Source of the DNA: Stenotrophomonas maltophilia
Lineage (GTDB): Bacteria > Pseudomonadota > Gammaproteobacteria > Xanthomonadales > Xanthomonadaceae
Direction: 5' to 3'
NCBI RefSeq assembly: GCF_023518235.1
Contig: NZ_CP090423.1
Coordinates: forward strand, 1,116,001-1,180,000
Length of the DNA stretch: 64,000 nucleotides
Under the pieces are notes generated by a model that saw only the letters and a program-made list of their open reading frames with translations, was not told the origin of the DNA and searched no databases. This document shows, one piece after another, positions 23,401 to 33,311 of this stretch. A program made the position numbers and the translations under genes. The first letter of the stretch is position 1. Each line of letters opens with the position of its first letter.

Positions 23401-25292
23401 CGCCACCCTTCCATGGCGTCGTAGAGCCAGAAGTCGGCACGCGTCCCTTCTGGATGACGGTCGTAGTTCGGATAGTGGACAGTGGCTCCCCTGCCAGCTT
23501 TCGGCGTAAGACCCTGCAGAACGGCGCCGCCGGGTTGCAGGGTGAAGTACATGGAGAAGTTCGCCGGGAGCGGATAGGGCGAGCGGTTGATCGGCGTGGG
23601 GACGATCGCCACTTCTGTCACGATCTTGCCCTTCTGATCCCGAATCACCGTGCCAGCAGGAAGATGCAGCTCCATCCCCGGTAGATCCGGATGAGTAAGC
23701 GTCAGGTCCTTGGCACTGGGAGAGGAGATCTTGATCTTGTCCCGCTCAGTGATGCGCGGCAACCACATGGTGAACGGGACCTGGGTGAGCTCACCCTCCT
23801 TCACATCCACGCCCGCAACGAACTGTCCGTACTCATAGCCAGCACTGTTGGCAGTCGTACCGTCGACATAGACGCGCTGGCGCCCGGCAGGGACATCGTA
23901 CAGAAGGAACTGCCCACTCTGGTTGGTCCGGGCGCTGTTGGAACCCACACTGACAGCCACACCGGCCACTGGCACGCCATCGGTGCGCAGCACCGTTCCG
24001 GCCAGGGCAGTCTTACCAAGTGCCTTGTAGAAGGCTGGCATGAATCCCAGGTAGGAAAGTTCCGGTTGCCGGCCGAGCATGCGCCAATGGTCGCCCAAGT
24101 TGTCCTGCCCTGGCGTCCAAACGCCTTCGTGCATGCTGCTCGCGCGCGCACAGGGCTGAGGCACCCGAGCTCGACCACCGCAGTAACGGACATTGCTTTG
24201 TGACTGGACAGTCTTGCTGGCGTCGGCCGACGCTCCCTGGGCAGCAGCGTCCGGAGAGAGCGACACCGTTGTGAAGTCCACCATCATCAGGGGAAGCGCC
24301 CTACCCTGCTGTGTACGAACGCCATCAACCATCAGGGTATAGGGAGCATTTGGGAAGAGCGACCGCGCCGGCTTCACAAAGACAAGGCGCCCCCCTTCGG
24401 CCGCTACGATGTGTGCCCTCGTCGTTCCACCTGGCCCGAACAAAGTGATGTTCGCGTCGTTGAGGTCATCCAGTCGCGCAGGCTCGGTGAAACGAAGAGC
24501 AAGACGGGCGTCCACATTGACGTCCTTGGCGTTCTGCATGGGGAGCGCGCCGGCCAACCCTTCAGACGATGACCGTGACACCGGCTCTGGCCCACGAACT
24601 ACGACCTTGTTGCTGGCTGGATCGAACAGCATATCCGCGCGTGAGCCAACGGACCCTGCTCCGCCATTGAGAAGATCGACCTGGCCGTCTGCGCGCAGCA
24701 CCGCCCTATGGCCTGAGCGCGGCGCAGTACCCTCTGGCTGAATCAGCTGCCCCAAGTCAGGGCTCCAGACCTCGTAGCCGCTACCCTCCCCGTCACCACC
24801 GGCAAACAACACGCGGCCGTCTGTCAACACGGTTGCTGTATGGCCACTCCGCGCACTCATCGGCAACCCAAGCGCAGGCTCAAGCACACGCAGCTGCGGA
24901 TCGAACCATAGCCCATCCTGCTGCAGCCTTCCCTGGCCATCCCGCCCGCCCCAGATCAACACGCGCCCGTCAGGCATGATGGTCAGGCTTGGATTCCTGC
25001 GAACCTGAGGCAGCGACCAGCGCCGTGAAACCTGGCTTCCAACCGAGTGCTGCAGCTGAAGTTCGGCGCCACTGGAGGAGACCAGCAACAACTGGCCTTC
25101 CGGAAGCCGGAGTGACTTCTGGATACCAGGAGCGCCAGTGCGCTCAGCCGCCCTGGATGCATTCTCCGCGGACGTACCGGATGCGAACAGCTGCTGGGAC
25201 GGCCCCACAGCCCCGACCAGGCCCAGCAAAAGGCCGATCAAGAGAACGTTCCAACGATTGCGATTGCTGACCATGCCTTTGCTCCAATCCAT
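20004..25292 (-). CDS. Rhs-family protein with C-terminal toxin-like tip
   Basis: 1762-residue exported Rhs/YD-repeat protein. An N-terminal signal sequence (WNVLLIGLLLGLVGAVG) is followed by Kelch-like motifs (DGRVLIWGG, DGRVLFAGG; about 105-215). Next come an adhesion/carboxypeptidase-regulatory-like segment near 430-490 and a DUF6531-type entry (GDPIDLRTGRFTYQETDIS) near 720. YD repeats (YEYDALGR, YRHDALGRV and others) extend to about 1560. The Rhs core end is GLYYYRARYYHSGMGRFISEDP and then AYVSGNPVSAIDPLGL near residue 1629. The last 133 residues are unique and are the likely toxin domain; I do not recognise its fold. The gene lies 36 bases behind a giant repeat-protein gene and overlaps the small membrane-protein gene by four bases. 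Confidence 0.9.
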   Translation of the reverse strand: MDWSKGMVSNRNRWNVLLIGLLLGLVGAVGPSQQLFASGTSAENASRAAERTGAPGIQKSLRLPEGQLLLVSSSGAELQLQHSVGSQVSRRWSLPQVRRNPSLTIMPDGRVLIWGGRDGQGRLQQDGLWFDPQLRVLEPALGLPMSARSGHTATVLTDGRVLFAGGDGEGSGYEVWSPDLGQLIQPEGTAPRSGHRAVLRADGQVDLLNGGAGSVGSRADMLFDPASNKVVVRGPEPVSRSSSEGLAGALPMQNAKDVNVDARLALRFTEPARLDDLNDANITLFGPGGTTRAHIVAAEGGRLVFVKPARSLFPNAPYTLMVDGVRTQQGRALPLMMVDFTTVSLSPDAAAQGASADASKTVQSQSNVRYCGGRARVPQPCARASSMHEGVWTPGQDNLGDHWRMLGRQPELSYLGFMPAFYKALGKTALAGTVLRTDGVPVAGVAVSVGSNSARTNQSGQFLLYDVPAGRQRVYVDGTTANSAGYEYGQFVAGVDVKEGELTQVPFTMWLPRITERDKIKISSPSAKDLTLTHPDLPGMELHLPAGTVIRDQKGKIVTEVAIVPTPINRSPYPLPANFSMYFTLQPGGAVLQGLTPKAGRGATVHYPNYDRHPEGTRADFWLYDAMEGWRVYGQGRVNKEETQFVPEPGVALHEVVSFGAAVSPNDPAPEEGMPPDPQECGECNAGTGSNATAGDPIDLRTGRFTYQETDISIADVMPLILGRNYRPSDSVKREFGIGTGAGFNYRIARKNSYAQMQLVLPNGTPLVFQQTSGSEAYGTWRYNGKHGFSGAVLASESEGGWKYRLKLRDGSQMTFEQYSPNRIKTVQDRFGNTIEYQYDAGRVSRIVSPHGRHIDLNYDAQNRIISAVDPLGTTWRYEYNALGMLAKVIYPDSSFRRYGYKTYGKAPVQQHLLNEIYDQRGNRLLFNEYQETDLIGTGVITTGQVVRQTLADGAVYAIQYDHFDGTNNGTLVTHPDGSQRRVVFNGGLYPASDTLAYGTSLAQEYKFERDADGRMLARIDPLGRRTEYQYDGEGQLVRTTRLAGTPGAIESRATFNAEGRVTALTDPLGRVTHFEYDRGCLSKVTNPLGHSSTFGCNSSGQLETLTDALSNTSFAYYVGADLAATRDPLGRGTTYRHDALGRVIASEGPNGELVRSEYDPQGRMVRAVMAAGEVVELAYDPNGNLTDVLLPHNGGLSYDFDNRNRMIKRTDGLGQVETWAYDVMSRPTRYTDRRGFTSHYEYDALGRHILTTYHDGTTVASTYDAGNRRLSLNDSASGVLAWEYDGLDRIVRVVSAQGEVNYGYDLVGRRTSMVADNQPEMRYIYDDGDRLIGQQQLGEVVEYTYDSVNRRTSMTLPNQVRAGYAYNEGSQLTGLAWSRGGQALGNLGYAYDNRGLVVSQTGTFSSKSLPSASIGENSFDDNQRQTRYNGQTLTYDANGNLLTYEGRVLEWNSRNELVRVSEAGEVVAEYKYDGLGRRVTKAEKGVVTSYLYDGLTAVQETRGGARNPVFTGLGVDERFARNAGGERAYFLTDHLGSTIALSSASGDLLVAYDADPYGGSSSTQGYDNPYRYTGRELDENGLYYYRARYYHSGMGRFISEDPIGLRGGVNMYAYVSGNPVSAIDPLGLRNVHKTAVAVGNAVNAGRLFSVGTLRVAAGLGLEGTGVGAPAGSATLGLGVWNLTSGQKAWARAQQQWAEAACEDSSNYTRGEVIKTYSGLLPWGTETDDPNEPFWIEVLEQRIRDARRSPWEFIQEVGTMGL

Positions 25293-25328
25293 TGTGCAGG
25301 CGGCCTACTGCGGGCAGGCCGATTGTCC

Positions 25329-28300
25329 CTACTTCAACTCGATACTCATTGACAGAGGTCTTCCGTAGTCCGGATTGACCATCATGCGGTAGGTTCCGCC
25401 GCTGGGCAGTGCCGGCAGTTGCAGCACCTGGTTCGCAGTGACGTTCGCGCCGGTGAGTGCACTGCCGTCTGGCTTGTAGATCACACAGTAGACGTTGCCG
25501 CCTGACGGCTGGGTCACCGGGTCGGTGAAGTGCATGGCAAGCTTTTCACCACCTGTACCATCGAACGATAGCCAACCGTTCTGCCCCACGCGCGGCAGCG
25601 AGAGCAACAGCGGTGCACCCTTCCTCAGCACACCGGTCACGTCCGTGGATGCCGTCGCCGTGAAGCCGATCTGCTGATTGCCGGAAACTGGCCGGACGTA
25701 CAGCCGGTAGGTTCCATCAACGTTGGCTGTCAGCTTCATCTGACAGCCTCCATTCTGCGGGTAACAGTTTGCACTTGAGGTCACGCCGTCCGGCCCATGG
25801 AGGGAGGCGGCGAAGTAGGTCCCGCTTGAGACGTGGAGATTCGAAAGGCCCACCGTGACGCGCTGCAGGGCTTTTGCCCCAAACGTCAGGAATACCTCCT
25901 GGCCGCCCAGGTCGGTCACGATGCTGGCGTCGCTGCCGTCAAGACGTAGTCCGCTGGCACCGGAGGCGAGTGTCAGCCTCGCCTGCAGGGACTCGCCATG
26001 CGTTGAGTCGACCACCACCGAGTACTGCCCCGTTGCCGGCAAGACCGGAAGACGCAAGGCCTCAAAGGATGAGGTATAGGTACTCGTCCACTGGGTCCCG
26101 TCTGGCCGGTATACGCGGTAGTAGATGGTGCGCTCCGCGGGCAGCGTCACCTGCCCTGCGATCTGCAACGACAGCCACTGCCCGGCCTGGCCGTCAAAAG
26201 TGAATCGAGCATTCTGCCCTCGCCGGCCGATCGAAAGATCATGCGGCCGATCCAGTTGCAGGACACCTTCAATATCCTGCGAGAGTGTGAGCTTGTAGGC
26301 GAAGGTCTGACTACTGGATTGTGGAGTGACCGCAATACTGTAGGTTCCGGATACCGTTGGCGCCAGGCTGAGCTTGCAGCCTTGATTGGATGCCGAGCAG
26401 GTCGTGCTGGTAAACGCGGCACCATCGGGGCGATAGACCGCGACGCTCACATAGCTGCCGGAGGATACGGTGAGGTCATGGATGCCGATGCTCAGCCGCT
26501 GCCCTGCATTTGCCTGGAACCTGGCATGTGTTGATTGCCCACCATGCTGGGTCTGAACAGCTGCAGGCTCGCCACCGATCAGCTGGACTGCGCCCGAAGC
26601 GAGGGTGACCCGGCTGCTCACAGTCTGCCCATAGGTGCTGTCAACGAACACCTGGTAGGTCCCTGCAACAGGCAGTCGCAACTCTTGCGAGCCATGCCCG
26701 GTTGCCCCCATCGTCACCAGCGTGCCGCCATCGGGCTTGACTACCCGATAGTAGATCGTTCCATCTACCGGGAATGTCGTCTGCGCGGCAACCTGCAAAG
26801 CGACCGCATCCCCCGCCGCACCAGTGAAGCTGAGCCGCGCGTTCTGGCCGCGACGCGGAAGCACAAGATTCAGGGGTTCGTTCGGCAGCAGTACTCCGAC
26901 CTGATCCAGCGAGACCAGCCATGTGTATGCGAATGTCTGGCCGGCAGACTGAGGGGTGATTACAACACTGTGCCGGCCGGTGCTGTTGACGGATACGTTG
27001 AGTTTGCAGCCCTTGTTGGAAACGTAGCAGTTGGCGCTGGTCAACTGGCTGCCGTCAGGCCGGTAGATGGTTGCGTAGACGTAGCTGCCGGACGACACGC
27101 TGAGGTCATAGATGCCGACTCCAAGCTGCTGCCCCGCCACCGCATCGAAAGTACCGCGCGTTGATTGGCCACCATGAGTCGTCTCCACTGCGGCGGGCTC
27201 ACCACCAATCGACTGAGGGTCACCCGCATCAAGCGTCAATCGACTGGTCACAGTCTCCCCATATGCCGAGTCGACGAACAGCTGGTACTCGCCGGCAACA
27301 GGAAGACGCAGCTCCAACGCCCCAAAGTTCGTCGTACTGAAGGAACTCAGCGAAGTCCCATCAGGCTTGTAGACGCGATAGTAGACGGACCTATCTGCCG
27401 GAGTTGTCGATTGCCCTGAAACCTGTACAGAGAAGGATTCTCCGGCCGCACCACTGAAACTCAGACGCGCGTTCTGTCCTCGACGGGGCAGTACCAGATC
27501 CAGCGGCTGATTGGCAGTCAGAGTACCCGTTCGGTCCTGCGACACCATCCACTTGTAGGAAAGCGTCTGATTGGCCGAGGTTGGCACGACAGCCATGCTG
27601 TAGATGCCCGACTGGTTGGCCTGGACATTGAGCTTGCACCCCTGCTGACTGGCGTAGCAGCTCGTACTTGCGGCCAGACCTCCGTCAGGACGATACGCAG
27701 CGACATTCACATATGAGCCGGATGACAGAGACAGGTCGTACACGCCGATTCCGAGCTTCTGGCCTGCCGTTGCCTGGAAGGTTGCGCGGACAGACTGCCC
27801 GCCAAGAGAGGTCTCTACGGAGGCGGGATCTCCGTCAACGGCCTGGGCGTTACCGACAGCCAACGTAACGCGGCTATTCAAGGTTTCACCATAGCGAGGC
27901 TCCACCAGAACCTGGTAAGCGCCCGATACCGGCAACCGCATTTCCAGCGAACCGTGCCCCGTTGCACTGAACGAGTCCAGCGAGTTTCCGTCAGGCTTGA
28001 GAACCCTGTAGTAGGCGGATCGACCTGCCGGAAGCGTGCTCTGGCCAGCAACCTGCAATGAGAGGGTATCGCCCGCCTCGCCGTTGAACCCCAGGCGTGC
28101 CCGTTGGCCCCGGCGCGCGATCACAAGATCCAGTGGAACATCCCGCGTAACTGGAATGCGCAGATCACGCGACAAGGTGGCTTTGTACTGCACTGTCTGA
28201 CTGGCACTCTGCGGCGTGGTCACCACACTGTAGGTTCCACTCTCTACAGCATTGATTCCTAGCGCACACCCTTGATCCGACACGTAGCACGTAGCACTGG

Positions 28301-31300
28301 CAGCCGTGTTCCCGTTCGGGCGATAGACCGCCACACTGACGTAACTTCCGTTGGAGACAGCCAGGTCGCTGATGCCAAGGCCCAACTGCTCGCCTGCAGT
28401 TGCCTGGAAGGTCATGTAGATGGGCTGCCCTGGAACCGTGGTGGCAAACTCGCCCTGACCGCCGTCGATCTCTGTTCCGCCCCCTGCCCCCGTTGTCAGG
28501 GTGACCTTCGACGTAGCCGTCGATCCATAGTTGGGATCGACGAAAACCAGGTACTCGCCACTGACAGGAAGAGACGGAAGATTCAGCGTCTCGAAGCTGG
28601 ACGTGCTTCGGCTGATCAGGGACGTACCGTCAGGCTTGTAGACACCGTAGACGACCTGCCTGCCTGCCGGTTGCGTTACCTGCCCTGCGACCTGCAGGGC
28701 CAGCGTTTCTCCCGCCTGGGCATTGAACGTCATGCGGGCGTTCTGACCACGACGTGCAATATTCAACGTCTGCGCCGTCTCCCGCGACAATACCTGACGC
28801 AGATCATTGCTGACCGTCAACGAGTAGCTCATCGTCTGATTGGCTTCATGAGGCGTCATCACAATGCCGTAGATGCCGGCCTCCGGCGCACGCAGATTGA
28901 GATCGCATCCCTGTTGGGACTGATAGCACGTGACGCTACCTGCTGACCCGCCATTTGGCCTCGCAAGCGTGACCGTGACCGCCGAACTCCCATTGCTCAG
29001 CTGCAGATCGCTGATACCGATACCCAGGCGCTGATCGACCTCATCGACCTTGAATGTGGTGAATGTTGCCTGCCCTCCGGCCGCGGTGGTGACCTGGCCC
29101 GACTCGCCGTCGATGACCGGACTAGTTCCGTTGCCAGCCGTCAGCAGCACGCGTGATTGAACCGTGGCGCCATAGCTCGGATCCACGAAGACGAAGTATT
29201 CTCCGGCAGCCGGCAAGTTCATCATCTTCAGGCTTTCGAAAGCGCTGGTCCCTATGCTTGTGAGCGAGTTTCCATCAGGCTTGTAGACGGTGTAATAGAC
29301 CGTTCGATTTGCCGTACTGGTTTGACCACTGATCTGGAGCGCCAGATTGTCACCAGCGTTCGCGCTGAACTTCAGGCGTGCATTCTGGCCCGGCCGGGAG
29401 ATGTTCAGGCTGAGTGGTTGCTCACGGGAAAGATCGATGATCTGGTCATTGCTAAGAAATGCTGTGAAGCGCATCGCTTGCGATGCAAGCTGCGGCGCGA
29501 CAACCACCATGTGAGTACCCACTTTGGGCGCACGGATATTGAGGTCGCATCCACCATCGCTGAGTTGGCATGCACGACTTACGAGCAGATCTCCGCTTGG
29601 CCCATACACGCTCACATTAGCGTACGAGCCAGTGCTCAGCTGCAGATCTCGAATCCCAAGCCCAAGCCGTTGGTCTGCGATCGTAGTGGTGAAGGTGATG
29701 AGCGCTGGTTGCCCCGCGACGGGGGCGACAAATCCACCCGCTGTGCCGTCTATCTCAAGACCACTCTGCCGCCCCGAGGTTAGGGTAATTCTGCTCTGCA
29801 GCGTGGCACCATGGGCCGGATCCACAAAGAGCATGTACCGTCCCGAAGCAGAGAGCGTCGGGAGGCGAAGCGTATCGGAACCTGCGGAGTTGACACTGGT
29901 CAGCAGCGCGCCATCGGGGCCGTAGACCTGATACGAAACGTACTTCGCCGACGGCTCGGTTGATTGGCCGGCGATCTGTATGCCAAGAGTCTCGCCTGCC
30001 TCCGCGTTGAAGTAGAGCCTCGCATTCATGCCACGACGGCTCGTCGAGAGCTGATAGGGCGACTCGCGGGCGATATCTGCATGCAGATCCGTTGTCACCA
30101 AGGCCCGCAACCGCATGGTCTGTGTCGCGTTGAGCGGCTCAACCCTGACGCTGTAGCGACCGACCTTGGTTGCGCGAACATTGATGCCGCACCCGCCGTC
30201 GGACTGATAACACGTGGTTGTGCCCAGGGAGGTGCCGTCAGGCTGGAAGACGTAGACCCAGACATAGTTTCCATTGCTCAGGGTCAGGTCGCTGATCCCT
30301 ATGCCAAGACGCTGATCCACCTCGGTGGCGGTGAAATTGAAGTAGACAGACTGCCCACCGGACTCGGTCTGGAAGTCACCCACTTCGCCGTCCACTTCCC
30401 CACCACCTCCTCGGCCTTCGCTAAGAATCACGCGAGCGGTAGAGGCAGCCCCAAAGTCTGCATCGACAAATACGAAGTACTGACCCGTCTGCGGTAGGCT
30501 TGGAAGATTGAAGAACTGATGGGTGGTGACATTCGCGCTGGAGAACAGGGTCCCATCCGGCTTGTAAACCGCGTAGTTGACGTATCGACCGGCAGGCAGC
30601 GTCGCCTGGCCCATGACCTGAAAGGACAGAGACTCCCCGGCCTGTGCGTTGAACAGCAGCCTGGCGTTCTGCCCCCGTCGCGGCACAACCAACTGCAGGG
30701 GCGTTTCGCGCTGAAGATCCATGCGGAGATCGTTGGTAAGCGTCACCTTCCCCTGGAAGGTCTGCGCCGTTGAACTCGGAGCAAAGACCACACTGTAGAT
30801 CGCCGTCTGCGGTGCCCGAATATTGAGCTGACATCCGTCGTAGCTGGGAAGGCAGGATGCGCTGACCACCGTGTTGCTTCGATTCATGACGGTGGCATAC
30901 ATCGAGGTTCCGGAGGAGAGAGTGAGCCCCTCCAGCCCCAGTCCCAGCCGCTGGTCCACACTTCCACTGAAGATGAATCGCTTCTTCTGACCGGCAATCG
31001 TCGTTGCAAGCGGCAGCGTTTCGCCGTCGGCCATGATCATGCGGCTGCGCTCGATGGCCAGCTTCCAGCTGGCGGGCCCCTGCGAAGGCTTGATCAGCAG
31101 CAGGTACGTTCCCGCTTTCGCCGCAGGCGGCAGTAGCACGGTGGGGTCTGAGGTCGTTGCGGTACCGTCAACCACCTTGCGATTTGAGGGATCGTAGAGC
31201 GTGTAAGCCAGATTGCCGGCCGTGATTGCCGACATCTGGACGTCGAGATGCTCACCCAGCTCAGCATCGAACAGGAGGGCCACCTGCTGGCCGGCGTTCT

Positions 31301-32147
31301 GGGTGGACAGAGGGATCTCCACACCGTCTGCCTGAACGCGCCGTACGGCAGCGATCTCAGCCGCCGTGACACCAGAAGGCAACACCACCAGATCCCGATC
31401 ACTGACGGCCAAACCATAGGGCGTGGACAGACTCACCCTGGAACTGGCGCCCCCCAGGGGCACCGAAAATTCCACCTCATTGTTCGCAGCACGCGCGACC
31501 AGCGCCGAGCGCGTGCCTACGCGGACGGTAGTCTGATGTGGAAGCGGGTACAACGATTCACCCAGCAGGGTGACTTTCGCCCCAACGGAAACAATCTGAG
31601 GGGAGAAGCTATCAATTCTTGGTGTACGACTGGATTGATCAACCACAAAGTCCGTGCGGCTGGTGACCGACTGCGCTCCAACCGTTACAGAGATCGGGCC
31701 GGTAACCGCGCCTGACGGCACCACCACCTGCAGTTCGCTACCACTGGCCCCGAGCACGTCCGCGCTGACACCCCCAAAACGCACTGCGTTGGCAGTCGGC
31801 TCAGCACTGAAACCCTGCCCCTGGATGCGCACAGGCGTACCGCTGACACCGCGGCCAGGGCTGAAGCCGAACAACACCAGCTCGCCGGCTGCAAAGCGCT
31901 CGACCTTCTGGATGTTGCCCATCACATCGTATACGTAACGCGCAGATTCCCCCGCGTCATTGGTCACGGCAGTCAAACGCCCATTGGCGTCATAGACATA
32001 GCTTGTTGCCCATGCCTGGGCGGCAAGCGCAAGTACGATCAGGCTCATCAGCCAAACTGCGAGGCGATGTATGTGATATCGCCCTCCCCTGCCGAAGACG
32101 CCAGCCATTCGGCCAGCACCTGCACTGCAACGCATGCGTCCTTCCAT
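25329..32147 (-). CDS. Giant secreted repeat protein with one YD repeat, IPT/TIG-like domains and nine tandem modules
   Basis: 2272-residue exported protein. A long signal region (LAVWLMSLIVLALAAQAWA) leads into one Rhs-type YD pair (YVYDANGRLTAVT, YVYDVMGNIQKVE). Two IPT/TIG-like domains follow (about 95-260; FSPGRGVSGTPVRIQGQGFS and FSPQIVSVGAKVTLLGESL). After one B-like segment, nine tandem units of about 210 residues fill the rest. Each unit has an A part (QRLGIGISDLTLSNG...YRPDG, with a C...GC pair) and a B part (RRGQNARLxF...VYKPDG). The A and B parts resemble pre-peptidase C-terminal-type beta domains. The rhs gene follows after 36 bases. A role as adhesin or as a surface platform for the Rhs protein is inference. 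Confidence 0.85.
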   Translation of the reverse strand: MEGRMRCSAGAGRMAGVFGRGGRYHIHRLAVWLMSLIVLALAAQAWATSYVYDANGRLTAVTNDAGESARYVYDVMGNIQKVERFAAGELVLFGFSPGRGVSGTPVRIQGQGFSAEPTANAVRFGGVSADVLGASGSELQVVVPSGAVTGPISVTVGAQSVTSRTDFVVDQSSRTPRIDSFSPQIVSVGAKVTLLGESLYPLPHQTTVRVGTRSALVARAANNEVEFSVPLGGASSRVSLSTPYGLAVSDRDLVVLPSGVTAAEIAAVRRVQADGVEIPLSTQNAGQQVALLFDAELGEHLDVQMSAITAGNLAYTLYDPSNRKVVDGTATTSDPTVLLPPAAKAGTYLLLIKPSQGPASWKLAIERSRMIMADGETLPLATTIAGQKKRFIFSGSVDQRLGLGLEGLTLSSGTSMYATVMNRSNTVVSASCLPSYDGCQLNIRAPQTAIYSVVFAPSSTAQTFQGKVTLTNDLRMDLQRETPLQLVVPRRGQNARLLFNAQAGESLSFQVMGQATLPAGRYVNYAVYKPDGTLFSSANVTTHQFFNLPSLPQTGQYFVFVDADFGAASTARVILSEGRGGGGEVDGEVGDFQTESGGQSVYFNFTATEVDQRLGIGISDLTLSNGNYVWVYVFQPDGTSLGTTTCYQSDGGCGINVRATKVGRYSVRVEPLNATQTMRLRALVTTDLHADIARESPYQLSTSRRGMNARLYFNAEAGETLGIQIAGQSTEPSAKYVSYQVYGPDGALLTSVNSAGSDTLRLPTLSASGRYMLFVDPAHGATLQSRITLTSGRQSGLEIDGTAGGFVAPVAGQPALITFTTTIADQRLGLGIRDLQLSTGSYANVSVYGPSGDLLVSRACQLSDGGCDLNIRAPKVGTHMVVVAPQLASQAMRFTAFLSNDQIIDLSREQPLSLNISRPGQNARLKFSANAGDNLALQISGQTSTANRTVYYTVYKPDGNSLTSIGTSAFESLKMMNLPAAGEYFVFVDPSYGATVQSRVLLTAGNGTSPVIDGESGQVTTAAGGQATFTTFKVDEVDQRLGIGISDLQLSNGSSAVTVTLARPNGGSAGSVTCYQSQQGCDLNLRAPEAGIYGIVMTPHEANQTMSYSLTVSNDLRQVLSRETAQTLNIARRGQNARMTFNAQAGETLALQVAGQVTQPAGRQVVYGVYKPDGTSLISRSTSSFETLNLPSLPVSGEYLVFVDPNYGSTATSKVTLTTGAGGGTEIDGGQGEFATTVPGQPIYMTFQATAGEQLGLGISDLAVSNGSYVSVAVYRPNGNTAASATCYVSDQGCALGINAVESGTYSVVTTPQSASQTVQYKATLSRDLRIPVTRDVPLDLVIARRGQRARLGFNGEAGDTLSLQVAGQSTLPAGRSAYYRVLKPDGNSLDSFSATGHGSLEMRLPVSGAYQVLVEPRYGETLNSRVTLAVGNAQAVDGDPASVETSLGGQSVRATFQATAGQKLGIGVYDLSLSSGSYVNVAAYRPDGGLAASTSCYASQQGCKLNVQANQSGIYSMAVVPTSANQTLSYKWMVSQDRTGTLTANQPLDLVLPRRGQNARLSFSGAAGESFSVQVSGQSTTPADRSVYYRVYKPDGTSLSSFSTTNFGALELRLPVAGEYQLFVDSAYGETVTSRLTLDAGDPQSIGGEPAAVETTHGGQSTRGTFDAVAGQQLGVGIYDLSVSSGSYVYATIYRPDGSQLTSANCYVSNKGCKLNVSVNSTGRHSVVITPQSAGQTFAYTWLVSLDQVGVLLPNEPLNLVLPRRGQNARLSFTGAAGDAVALQVAAQTTFPVDGTIYYRVVKPDGGTLVTMGATGHGSQELRLPVAGTYQVFVDSTYGQTVSSRVTLASGAVQLIGGEPAAVQTQHGGQSTHARFQANAGQRLSIGIHDLTVSSGSYVSVAVYRPDGAAFTSTTCSASNQGCKLSLAPTVSGTYSIAVTPQSSSQTFAYKLTLSQDIEGVLQLDRPHDLSIGRRGQNARFTFDGQAGQWLSLQIAGQVTLPAERTIYYRVYRPDGTQWTSTYTSSFEALRLPVLPATGQYSVVVDSTHGESLQARLTLASGASGLRLDGSDASIVTDLGGQEVFLTFGAKALQRVTVGLSNLHVSSGTYFAASLHGPDGVTSSANCYPQNGGCQMKLTANVDGTYRLYVRPVSGNQQIGFTATASTDVTGVLRKGAPLLLSLPRVGQNGWLSFDGTGGEKLAMHFTDPVTQPSGGNVYCVIYKPDGSALTGANVTANQVLQLPALPSGGTYRMMVNPDYGRPLSMSIELK

Positions 32148-32288
32148 AAATGCTCACCCCTGAGCTAGCAGCATTCCCGCCGCTTCGTGGAATTGCAGGC
32201 GCCCTCGTGGCGCGTCCAGTGGGAAGGATATACAGTCACCAGCGAAGCTCTGTCAATCCGGACGGAGATGACCACGTCCAGGACTGAG

Positions 32289-33296
32289 ATGGGGCGCACA
32301 AGGATCGGCGGGATACTCGCAATTGCGTCATTGCTGAGCGCCTGCTCTCCGCTGGGCGAAGCGATAGCGACCCAGCAACAGAACCAGCAAACCCGGATGG
32401 GGGAGTTGTTGTTCAACGACACGCGGCTCGGCGCGGATGGCACGACCAGCTGCAGCTCCTGCCATGCAGCTGAGCACGCCTTCACCGATGCGCGAGCCGT
32501 TTCCATTGGCGCCTTCGGCAAGGCCGGCACGCGAAACGCGCCGAGCCTGATTGGACTAAGAGCAAAGGGCCCCCAGTTCTGGGATGGGCGGGAGAGCAGT
32601 CTCGCTGCCGCGGTACTTCAACCCTGGGCGAATCCTGTTGAGATGGGGCATGCGACGGTGCCCGAAGCAATGCAACATATCTCCAGGCATCCGGAGTATG
32701 CAGAATTCCTTGGGAGACCTGTAACCGAGCAGGACATCGCAGAAGCCCTCTCCAGTTATCTGCTCAGTCTTCAACCCGCGCCAAGTCCGTACGATCGGGC
32801 TCGCCTATCGGGAGATTCCCAGCTCCTGGGTCCACGAGCGGAGCGCGGCATGGCACTTTTCAAAGGCAAGGCTCAGTGCGCCAGTTGCCATTCCCTGGAT
32901 GGAACTCACGAGTTGAGCGACGGGAAGTTTCATCACGCGAGCGTGGGCTTCGAGCGCATTGCCGGCAATCTCCGAAATCTACAGATCCAGTTGGAGGATG
33001 CACGCGCAGCAGGCCAGCCGCTGGGAACCCTGGTTCTCACGGAGACCGATATTGCGGAGCTGGGCCGCTTTGCTGTGAGCGGCAACCCCAAGGACATGGG
33101 GGCGTTCCGCACCCCGAGCCTTCGCAATGTAGCCCGCACTGCCCCGTATATGCACGACGGCAGCATCCAGACCCTGGATGCTGCCGTCGAACACGAACTC
33201 TACTATCGAGGACTGACCACCGGGCAACCGATCAGCCTGACCATTGAGGAAAGGCATGATCTCATTGCATTCCTGCAAGCCTTGAGCAACCCGTAA
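32289..33296 (+). CDS. Di-haem cytochrome c peroxidase (MauG/CcpA family), lipoprotein
   Basis: 335-residue periplasmic electron-transfer enzyme with two CxxCH haem sites, CSSCH (55-59) and CASCH near residue 200. The family strands around AFRTPSLRNVARTAPYMHDGS contain the distal ligand region. The preferred start at 32289 gives a lipoprotein signal (MGRTRIGGILAIASLLSAC, lipid-modified Cys19). Starts at 32187 or 32268 are also possible. The family reduces hydrogen peroxide or modifies proteins using c-type haems; the substrate here is unknown. It is divergent from the giant repeat-protein gene across roughly 140 bases, so the two promoters share this gap. It is followed convergently by a lipoprotein gene. 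Confidence 0.9.
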   Translation: MGRTRIGGILAIASLLSACSPLGEAIATQQQNQQTRMGELLFNDTRLGADGTTSCSSCHAAEHAFTDARAVSIGAFGKAGTRNAPSLIGLRAKGPQFWDGRESSLAAAVLQPWANPVEMGHATVPEAMQHISRHPEYAEFLGRPVTEQDIAEALSSYLLSLQPAPSPYDRARLSGDSQLLGPRAERGMALFKGKAQCASCHSLDGTHELSDGKFHHASVGFERIAGNLRNLQIQLEDARAAGQPLGTLVLTETDIAELGRFAVSGNPKDMGAFRTPSLRNVARTAPYMHDGSIQTLDAAVEHELYYRGLTTGQPISLTIEERHDLIAFLQALSNP

Positions 33297-33311
33297 CTGG
33301 CCCTTCTGAAG

